Shown piece after piece: positions 1 to 5,108 of a stretch of 5,108 nt of DNA. Location: NCBI GenBank assembly GCA_902796875.1, contig CADBQT010000045.1, positions 1 to 5,108 on the forward strand, written 5' to 3'. The DNA comes from an uncultured Eubacteriales bacterium (GTDB taxonomy: Bacteria; Bacillota; Clostridia; Peptostreptococcales; Anaerovoracaceae). The notes under the pieces were generated by a model that worked only from the letters and a program-made list of their open reading frames with translations, was not told the origin of the DNA and made no database searches. Numbering within the stretch: position 1 is the stretch's first letter; every line of letters begins with the position of its first letter. Made by a program: the position numbers and the translations under genes.

Positions 1-7
1 CTCATCA

Positions 8-36
8 ATCCTAACACTTTATCGAGTTAACGTCAA
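8..36 (-). promoter_or_regulatory. candidate promoter reading out of the left edge
   Basis: On the minus strand TTGACG (31-36) is followed after exactly 17 nt by TAGGAT (8-13), matching the -35 and -10 consensus at 5/6 and 4/6 positions. It lies beyond the hairpin that ends the lysozyme gene and points the same way, so it could start a separate transcript for a gene left of the window. The start point would fall at or just past the edge, so the target gene is unseen. Sequence match only; a chance match is possible. Confidence 0.4.
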
Positions 37-112
37 GAAGTTACTGGCCTGTTTTCCGAAAAACCACCGGCACAAGGGCTTATCCCCCTTATTTCAGGTC
101 CTCCCGGATACA

Positions 113-138
113 GAAAGACCTGCCGCAGCAGGTCTTTC
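113..138 (-). terminator. hairpin terminator of the lysozyme gene
   Basis: A perfect 11-bp inverted repeat, GAAAGACCTGC (113-123) and GCAGGTCTTTC (128-138), encloses a 4-nt loop. It begins 29 nt past the lysozyme stop codon. The A-run and T-run lie inside the stem base, as in many bidirectional terminators. The tract after the stem on the minus strand (TGTATCC) is only weakly T-rich, so termination strength is uncertain. No other gene end is visible nearby. Bases 37-112 hold nothing else I can support. Confidence 0.6.
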
Positions 139-167
139 CTCTTGCCGTGTGTATACGATCTCCTTCG

Positions 168-1841
168 TTATTTCTTCGATGTGAACCCTCGGTATACCTT
201 GGTGGCCGCCTTAGGTCCTACGGTGAATTTGTGCTTGAAGGAGACAGTCTTCTTGGCGTCCCGCACCGTTACGGTGTAGGTGTATGTCCCCGCCTTCAGG
301 CTCCGGAACTTCATGGCGCTGTCGAACTTGTACAGGCTGAAGGTGTTGGCCTTGGGGGAGATGGTCTTACGGTAGACCGCCTTGCCTTTGCTGTTTAAGA
401 TGGTGGCGGTAGCCGTCTTGATCCGGTAGTTGGAGATGACGTGGCCGGCGCAGTCTACGGCCTTGCCCGTCTTGATGCTGGTGGGATAGGTGTATCCGCA
501 GATCCCGAGATAGGATGCGCCATTGACGCCGGCGGACTTGCCGCTGTACTTCTTCCAGAAGGTCTTCAGGCAGGTCCGTCCCCGGGAAGCCGCCGTTTCG
601 TAGGTGTTGGCGGGCACTTCAAAGGCAATGCAGAACTCCGTCGCCGCAAGGTAGGCGCCCTCCGCGTTGTTGGGCACGCTCTTCAACGTCTTCCATACCT
701 GAGGATAGCTCTTGGTCAGCTCCTCTTTCAGGAACTCCAGCTGCATGCTCCGGTTGTCGATGGAGGTCTTCTTCTTCACCGCCTTGTTCAGCAGTTTGGT
801 CCTCCGCCCCAGAGATGTCCACTGGGCCAGACCGTATCCACAGTAATCCGTGGTGAAGTACCGGGTCTTGCCCTTCTTGGTCTTGTACTTGCCGTTATTC
901 TTCAGGCCCTTGTTGACCCGGACGGTGTACTCGGAATCGGACAGGCCGTATCTGCGATTGTAAGTATTTTCCAGATTGTTGGAAAGAAGGCCGCTCTCTG
1001 CGTACAGATTGGTCATGACGCCGCAGGCCGCCGCGCGATTCAGACCCATGGTCTTGGTCAGATACTTGTAGATCTCCTTTTCCACGGAGTCGGAGACGGC
1101 GTAGCTGCTCTCGGTGAACTTGCCCAGCACATCGGCCAGAGAGGTCTTCTGGGCTTTCTCCGGATCCACCGGGCCCTCCTCTTCCGTGTACAAAGGCTCG
1201 ATCTCCTCCGCATCATCCATGGGGATCACCGGTTCCATGTCCCCGCTTTTGATCTCCTCTTCCGTTCTCTGACGGAAGGCCAGAAGCCAGGGAACGTCCT
1301 TTTCCGGGTCCATGCCGGAAGCCAGCTGATAGACATCCTCGTCCCAGACCGGCTTCATGGAATAGAAATAGAAGCTGCTGTCCTGGTAGTCCTCTACGAT
1401 GGTCCAGCGGACAGCCAACTTCTGTTCGTCTTTATTCTCGCCCATGTAGGCGATGATGGTCTCCGGCAGGAACTTGGTCAGTTCCTCCTCCGTGGGCTCT
1501 CCCTCGAAGTAGTAGGCCGTCGTATCCATATCATCAAAGCCGGTGATGATCTTCTTCGATACATCCGCCGGGGCCTGGGCCTCCTCCGAGGCCTGGGTCG
1601 CTTCTTCTCCCGCCTGGGTCACGTCGGTGGCCTGGACCGGGTCCGCAGCTTCCGTTTCCTGAACGGTGCTGAGGGCTTCCGTAGCCTGGGTCGCCTGAAC
1701 CGCTTCCGTGGCCTGAGTCGCCTGGGTTTCCTCAGATGCCGCCCCCGGCTCCGCCGCCAGAGACACAAAGGGTGTCATCACCACCATCACCGAGGCGACC
1801 AGAAAACTGACCCCTCTTCTCATTCCATTTTTATCGTGCAT
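168..1841 (-). CDS. secreted modular lysozyme (phage-tail-lysozyme-type domain)
   Basis: Exported 557-residue protein, predicted to cleave peptidoglycan outside the cell. Residues 1-30 form a signal peptide: basic start, hydrophobic core, probable cleavage after SLAA. Residues 31-95 are a low-complexity Ala/Thr/Gln/Glu linker. Residues 97-190 form a beta-rich region weakly like bacterial Ig-like modules. Residues 252-432 resemble the phage tail lysozyme family: NLYAESGL (likely catalytic Glu282), GYGLAQW (335-341) followed by a basic Arg-Arg patch, then a region with QLEFLKEEL and a late FE motif. Residues 440-543 look like a C-terminal beta-sandwich, as seen in wall enzymes of gut Clostridia; I recognise its style only, and its ligand is unknown. 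The ATG at 1841 is chosen because GGGAG lies 7 nt upstream, a signal peptide follows at once, and the promoter at 1881-1909 lies inside any longer frame. No sortase motif or transmembrane anchor follows, so it is probably released or held to the wall non-covalently. Six cysteines are present after the signal peptide. The lysozyme call is fairly sure; the physiological role (wall remodelling, spore-related or competition) is not. Confidence 0.85.
   Translation of the reverse strand: MHDKNGMRRGVSFLVASVMVVMTPFVSLAAEPGAASEETQATQATEAVQATQATEALSTVQETEAADPVQATDVTQAGEEATQASEEAQAPADVSKKIITGFDDMDTTAYYFEGEPTEEELTKFLPETIIAYMGENKDEQKLAVRWTIVEDYQDSSFYFYSMKPVWDEDVYQLASGMDPEKDVPWLLAFRQRTEEEIKSGDMEPVIPMDDAEEIEPLYTEEEGPVDPEKAQKTSLADVLGKFTESSYAVSDSVEKEIYKYLTKTMGLNRAAACGVMTNLYAESGLLSNNLENTYNRRYGLSDSEYTVRVNKGLKNNGKYKTKKGKTRYFTTDYCGYGLAQWTSLGRRTKLLNKAVKKKTSIDNRSMQLEFLKEELTKSYPQVWKTLKSVPNNAEGAYLAATEFCIAFEVPANTYETAASRGRTCLKTFWKKYSGKSAGVNGASYLGICGYTYPTSIKTGKAVDCAGHVISNYRIKTATATILNSKGKAVYRKTISPKANTFSLYKFDSAMKFRSLKAGTYTYTVTVRDAKKTVSFKHKFTVGPKAATKVYRGFTSKK
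1671..1724 (-). repeat. 27-bp tandem duplication in the lysozyme linker
   Basis: Two adjacent 27-bp units (1698-1724 and 1671-1697) match at 22 of 27 positions and encode QATQATEAV and QATQATEAL. They lie inside the linker between the signal peptide and the first folded region, and related QAT motifs continue downstream in the protein. The repeat is in frame, so gain or loss of a unit would change linker length without breaking the gene. Confidence 0.75.
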
Positions 1842-1848
1842 ATCATTT

Positions 1849-1853
1849 CTCCC
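1849..1853 (-). promoter_or_regulatory. ribosome binding site fixing the lysozyme start
   Basis: Minus-strand GGGAG, 7 nt before the ATG at 1841. The reading frame stays open upstream to 1964, but no comparable site precedes the upstream start codons. This site, together with the promoter position, decides the start. Confidence 0.75.
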
Positions 1854-1880
1854 ACGTAAAAACCAATTCACATGGAAGTA

Positions 1881-1909
1881 ATTGTACACCATTTTTTTCC
1901 ACTTGTCAA
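1881..1909 (-). promoter_or_regulatory. sigma-A promoter of the lysozyme gene
   Basis: Minus-strand TTGACA (1904-1909, perfect -35), a 17-nt spacer containing an A-run, then TACAAT (1881-1886, 5/6 to the -10). Transcription would begin near 1874, giving a leader of about 33 nt before the ATG at 1841. No obvious operator palindrome or riboswitch is seen, so expression looks housekeeping-driven. Confidence 0.85.
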
Positions 1910-1957
1910 AAGATTCCTTTTTTGTTAATACTTTATACTCCCTTCTCCGGGCCTCCC

Positions 1958-1986
1958 TTTTCATTTTCCCGGGCCCATGCTAAAAT
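1958..1986 (+). promoter_or_regulatory. extended -10 promoter for the small membrane protein
   Basis: TGCTAAAAT (1978-1986) is an extended -10 element, with TAAAAT matching 5/6. TTTTCA, 17 nt upstream at 1958-1963, is a weak -35 (4/6). The start point would be near 1993, leaving a leader of about 20 nt with the ribosome binding site at 2000. It is divergent from the lysozyme promoter; the two -35 elements are about 50 bp apart. Confidence 0.55.
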
Positions 1987-1999
1987 AGATTCCATCGAC

Positions 2000-2006
2000 A
2001 GGAGGG
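2000..2006 (+). promoter_or_regulatory. strong ribosome binding site fixing the small membrane protein start
   Basis: AGGAGGG ends 5 nt before the ATG at 2012, a near-perfect match to the 16S rRNA anti-Shine-Dalgarno sequence. It shows that translation starts here and not at the upstream in-frame ATG at 1922, which lies before the promoter. Confidence 0.85.
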
Positions 2007-2011
2007 ATCCC

Positions 2012-2194
2012 ATGAACTACGGCAAGACTTTACTCCATATTCTCTGCGCAGGCGGCGGAATGGTCGTCGCCATCACCGGCCTGGCCTATATCACCGAGTA
2101 TTTCCCCAGCAACAGTCCGAAGATGGGCTATGCTTTCCTGGTCCTCGGCGGCGCCATGACCCTTTACTTTCTCGCCAAGCTGAAAAAGGACTGA
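2012..2194 (+). CDS. 60-residue two-helix membrane protein, unknown function
   Basis: I do not recognise the family. The start is the ATG behind AGGAGGG. The protein has a short N-terminus (MNYGK), then a hydrophobic stretch at about residues 6-28 with a glycine triplet (GGGM), a short polar turn (EYFPSNSPK, about 30-38), a second hydrophobic stretch at about 39-56 with another Gly-Gly, and a basic end (KLKKD). This predicts a membrane hairpin with both ends inside by the positive-inside rule. Glycine-rich helices suggest close packing, so it may work as an oligomer or as a partner of another membrane protein. It is the only plus-strand gene seen and is monocistronic here; it converges on the SOS-linked gene with 40 nt between stop codons. 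A good ribosome site, a promoter and ordinary codon use argue that it is a real gene. Confidence 0.75.
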   Translation: MNYGKTLLHILCAGGGMVVAITGLAYITEYFPSNSPKMGYAFLVLGGAMTLYFLAKLKKD

Positions 2195-2238
2195 TCCTCC
2201 ACCACAGGATCCTGTCTCTTCGGAGCCTGTCGGATCAG
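2191..2238. repeat. inverted repeats between two convergent genes
   Basis: CTGATCC (2191-2197) and GGATCAG (2232-2238) are inverted copies that overlap the stop codons of the two converging genes. Between them is a perfect 12-bp palindrome, ACAGGATCCTGT (2204-2215). The transcripts could fold here, but neither strand has a T-run after the stem. I list it as a possible end-of-message structure and do not call it a standard intrinsic terminator. Confidence 0.5.
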
Positions 2239-2498
2239 ATCTTGACCAGCTGCCACCGGCCGTGGTGGAGATTGAATTCGATCACATAGATCCGTTCGGT
2301 GTTTCCCACCATTCCCTGGCACTGATAGGTCCAGATCTCGTCACCCAAAACCTTCGATTTCTCTATGTTCACGATCTGTCCGATCCGGATGACGTGAACA
2401 TTGTCATATCTGTCCCGGACCCGGAACCGATGGGGCTGCGGCGGTTTCCCGTCGCGAAACGTGGCGATCACATCGATATTCTTTCGTACCCTTCTCAT
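2235..2498 (-). CDS. small LexA-controlled protein, unknown function
   Basis: An 87-residue soluble protein with no signal peptide or membrane segment. It has a basic N-terminus (MRRVRKN), then alternating hydrophobic and polar stretches (IDVIATF, VHVIRIGQIVNI, RIYVIEF) and a closing RWQLVKI, which suggests a small beta-barrel or SH3-like fold. The start at 2498 is chosen because AGGGGG lies 6 nt upstream; a TTG at 2561 and an ATG at 2555 are in frame but lie within or at the start point of the promoter. The gene is monocistronic, with a LexA box directly upstream, so induction by DNA damage is likely. From memory, its pattern (a V-D-V-x-A-x-F-like start, a tyrosine or tryptophan-rich middle and a final R-W) resembles small proteins encoded beside Y-family polymerase genes (dinB/umuC type) in Clostridia; I could not test this. 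No polymerase gene is in the window. Function unknown; DNA-damage response is inferred from regulation only. Confidence 0.85.
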   Translation of the reverse strand: MRRVRKNIDVIATFRDGKPPQPHRFRVRDRYDNVHVIRIGQIVNIEKSKVLGDEIWTYQCQGMVGNTERIYVIEFNLHHGRWQLVKI

Positions 2499-2504
2499 GA
2501 CGAT

Positions 2505-2510
2505 CCCCCT
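2505..2510 (-). promoter_or_regulatory. ribosome binding site fixing the start of the SOS-linked gene
   Basis: Minus-strand AGGGGG, 6 nt before the ATG at 2498. It supports the 87-residue form over the 108-residue frame that would begin inside the -10 box. Confidence 0.75.
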
Positions 2511-2560
2511 GCATGCTGTCGGTCTCTTCAAGATGTAAGTTATCCCCGCTCCCATCCTCA

Positions 2561-2589
2561 ATTATATCCTTCTCGTTTTCACCCGTCAA
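2561..2589 (-). promoter_or_regulatory. near-consensus sigma-A promoter of the SOS-linked gene
   Basis: Minus-strand TTGACG (2584-2589, 5/6), a 17-nt spacer and a perfect TATAAT (2561-2566). The start point would be near 2554, giving a leader of about 55 nt. The LexA palindrome touches the -35 element, so this strong promoter is well placed to be silenced by LexA and released on DNA damage. Confidence 0.9.
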
Positions 2590-2603
2590 GAACATATGTT
2601 CTT
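2588..2603. promoter_or_regulatory. LexA operator (SOS box)
   Basis: A perfect 16-bp palindrome, AAGAACATATGTTCTT, with core GAACATATGTTC at 2590-2601. The core fits the published Gram-positive SOS-box form (GAAC, four bases, GTTC, with R-N-R-Y-type centre). The outer bases are A/T in place of the C/G of the Bacillus consensus. It overlaps the last two bases of the -35 and lies 36 nt past the dnaJ terminator, so its natural target is the 87-residue gene. LexA itself is not encoded here. Confidence 0.85.
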
Positions 2604-2639
2604 TTTTGTTTCCGATCCTCTCTCCCCTGTCGGCCCACG

Positions 2640-2679
2640 AAAAAAGAGCCGCCCTGCCGGGATCCGGCAAGACAGCCCT
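2640..2679 (-). terminator. intrinsic terminator of the dnaK-dnaJ transcript
   Basis: On the minus strand a 15-bp stem, allowing G-U pairs, is formed by bases 2665-2679 and 2647-2661 around a 3-nt loop (2662-2664), followed by seven T (2646 to 2640). It begins 18 nt after the dnaJ stop codon. It should end the chaperone message and shield the SOS-controlled gene downstream from heat-shock transcription. Confidence 0.92.
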
Positions 2680-2697
2680 TTGGTTCTCTGCTTCCGC

Positions 2698-3840
2698 TTA
2701 CGAGAAGAATTCCCTGATGGATTTTAAGAATCCGCTCTTCTTCTGGTAGCATTCGTCGGTGACGGCTTCGCCCATGGCCTTGACCGCCTTTTTCTGTTTG
2801 CTGTTCAGCTTGGTGGGCACTTCCAGGGACACCTTCACGTACAGATCCCCCTTGCGGTTTCCCCGCACGTTCTTGATGCCTTTGCCCTTCAGGCGGAACA
2901 CGGTCCCCGGCTGAGTGCCGGCAGGCACCTTGTACGCCACCTTGTCCTCCAGGGTGGGCACGATGATCTCGTCCCCCAGGGCAGCCTGATCGAAGGAGAT
3001 GGGGAACTCCAGCCACAGGTCCTGTCCCTTCCGCTCGAAGAGCTTGTGAGGACGGACGTTGATGACGATGTAGAGGTCGCCGTCCGGTCCGCCGTTGATC
3101 CCCGGCTCCCCCTGTCCCCGGATGGGGATGACCGAATCGTTGTCCACGCCGGCGGGGATGTTGACGGTGATCTTCACCGTATCTCTCACCCGGCCGGTGC
3201 CGCCGCAGTCGTGACAGGGAGACTCGTTGATCTCGCCGGTGCCGTTACAGTCCGGACAGGGGGACACGCTCTGGAACATGCCCAGCGGGGTCCGCTGCTG
3301 GGTCCGGATCTCTCCGGTGCCGCCGCAGTTGGGGCAGGATTTCTTCGAGGTCCCAGGGGCGGCTCCGGTGCCGCCGCAGGTCTTGCATTTGACGTACTTG
3401 GTCAGCTTGATCTGCTTCTTCACGCCGAAGGCCGCCTCGGTGAAGTCGATGGTCATGGACTTTTGGATATCGTTGCCTTTGCGGGGAGCGTTGCTCCGCC
3501 GGGCCTGGCCGCCGAAACCGCCGAAGCCGCCGAAACCGCCGCCAAATGCGCTGCCAAAGATATCGAAGATGTCCTCGAAGCCGCCGAAACCCTGGCCGGC
3601 GAAGCTGTTGGGATCCACTCCGGCGTGACCGAACTGGTCGTACTTGGATTTCTGTTCCGGATCGGACAGGACCGCATACGCTTCGTTGATCTCCTTGAAG
3701 CGCTCCTCAGCTTCCTTATCCCCCGCATTCTTGTCCGGGTGATACTTCATCGCCAGCTTACGGAAGGCTTTTTTGATTTCATCGTCACTGGCCCCTTTTT
3801 TCAGGCCCAGCACCTCATAGTAATCTCTTTTCTCTGCCAT
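2698..3840 (-). CDS. dnaJ: chaperone protein DnaJ (Hsp40)
   Basis: Cytosolic co-chaperone that delivers unfolded clients to DnaK and stimulates its ATPase. The 380 residues form a complete type I DnaJ. The J domain is at 1-70 with the HPD motif at 34-36 that contacts DnaK. A Gly/Phe-rich region at about 75-112 contains [11 protein letters not shown]. The zinc-binding domain has four CxxCxGxG repeats starting at Cys152, 169, 195 and 209, all eight cysteines intact and thus two zinc sites. The two beta-barrel client-binding domains and dimerisation end fill about 220-380. The start ATG at 3840 gives the normal [12 protein letters not shown] opening; its ribosome site is weak (GAGAG only 3 nt away), so translation may depend partly on coupling to dnaK, whose stop lies 22 nt upstream. 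No promoter is seen between them. It is the last gene of the heat-shock operon, and nothing is missing or unusual. Confidence 0.98.
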   Translation of the reverse strand: MAEKRDYYEVLGLKKGASDDEIKKAFRKLAMKYHPDKNAGDKEAEERFKEINEAYAVLSDPEQKSKYDQFGHAGVDPNSFAGQGFGGFEDIFDIFGSAFGGGFGGFGGFGGQARRSNAPRKGNDIQKSMTIDFTEAAFGVKKQIKLTKYVKCKTCGGTGAAPGTSKKSCPNCGGTGEIRTQQRTPLGMFQSVSPCPDCNGTGEINESPCHDCGGTGRVRDTVKITVNIPAGVDNDSVIPIRGQGEPGINGGPDGDLYIVINVRPHKLFERKGQDLWLEFPISFDQAALGDEIIVPTLEDKVAYKVPAGTQPGTVFRLKGKGIKNVRGNRKGDLYVKVSLEVPTKLNSKQKKAVKAMGEAVTDECYQKKSGFLKSIREFFS

Positions 3841-3862
3841 CGTCTCTCAATCTTACTTTCGT

Positions 3863-5108
<1,246 letters not shown>

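Noticed and set aside
70..95. Weak hairpin formed by AAGGG and CCCTT near the left edge
   Set aside because: It is only about 5 bp, lacks a T-tract and is not tied to a gene end.
441..1859. Long plus-strand open frame opposite the lysozyme gene (472 codons)
   Set aside because: It is the antisense shadow of a well-supported gene. Its product has His-run and Arg/Leu/Gly-rich composition with no domain, and no ribosome site was found.
1842..1964. N-terminal extension of the lysozyme (41 extra residues)
   Set aside because: It would place the TTGACA/TACAAT promoter inside the coding region and bury the signal peptide. The start at 1841 has its own ribosome site.
1922..2011. 30-residue N-terminal extension of the small membrane protein
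   Set aside because: It starts upstream of the predicted promoter and reads through the Shine-Dalgarno sequence; the ATG at 2012 has an ideal ribosome site.
2499..2561. TTG or ATG starts upstream of the 87-residue gene (21 or 19 extra residues)
   Set aside because: They coincide with the -10 box or the predicted transcription start, so they could hardly be translated from this promoter.
2404..2670. Overlapping minus-strand frame through the LexA box and the SOS gene
   Set aside because: It runs across the terminator T-tract, operator and promoter and overlaps a better-supported gene in another frame.
2640..2690. dnaJ terminator acting also on the plus strand
   Set aside because: After the stem the plus strand reads TTTGGTTCTCT, a poor T-tract, and no plus-strand transcript is expected to arrive there.
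3841..3862. Separate promoter between dnaK and dnaJ
   Set aside because: The 22-nt gap is too short for a promoter, and no -35/-10 pair was found at the end of dnaK.

Overview
The window looks like chromosomal DNA of a fairly GC-rich Clostridia-type Firmicute, plausibly a Lachnospiraceae relative; the genus cannot be fixed from the sequence. The evidence is the adjacent dnaK-dnaJ pair, strong TTGACA/TATAAT-type promoters, G-rich Shine-Dalgarno sites, a Gram-positive-type LexA box (GAACATATGTTC), and a secreted lysozyme built like the modular wall enzymes of gut Clostridia. No transposase, integrase, tRNA, rRNA or CRISPR array is visible.

Layout from right to left, which is the main direction of transcription (minus strand). 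dnaK enters from the right edge without its 5' end and stops at 3863. dnaJ follows after 22 nt (3840 to 2698) and ends in a 15-bp-stem intrinsic terminator (2640-2679). This is the distal end of a heat-shock chaperone operon whose head (probably hrcA/grpE and the start of dnaK) lies outside. Next comes a self-contained small unit: a 16-bp perfect palindrome that is an SOS (LexA) box (2588-2603), a near-consensus sigma-A promoter directly next to it (2561-2589), and an 87-residue soluble protein of unknown function (2498 to 2235). A 60-residue two-helix membrane protein is read the other way (2012-2194) and converges on it. Its promoter is divergent from that of a 557-residue secreted protein with a phage-tail-lysozyme-type catalytic domain (1841 to 168), which ends at a hairpin terminator (113-138). 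At the left edge a further minus-strand promoter candidate (8-36) points out of the window.

DnaK and DnaJ are partners in one protein-folding machine. The other three genes have their own promoters and need not work together. The most interesting unit is the apparently LexA-controlled 87-residue protein: it has a clean SOS operator and promoter, yet no recognisable DNA-repair gene lies beside it here. The start sites of three genes were corrected inward from the longest open frame, using promoter and ribosome-binding-site positions.
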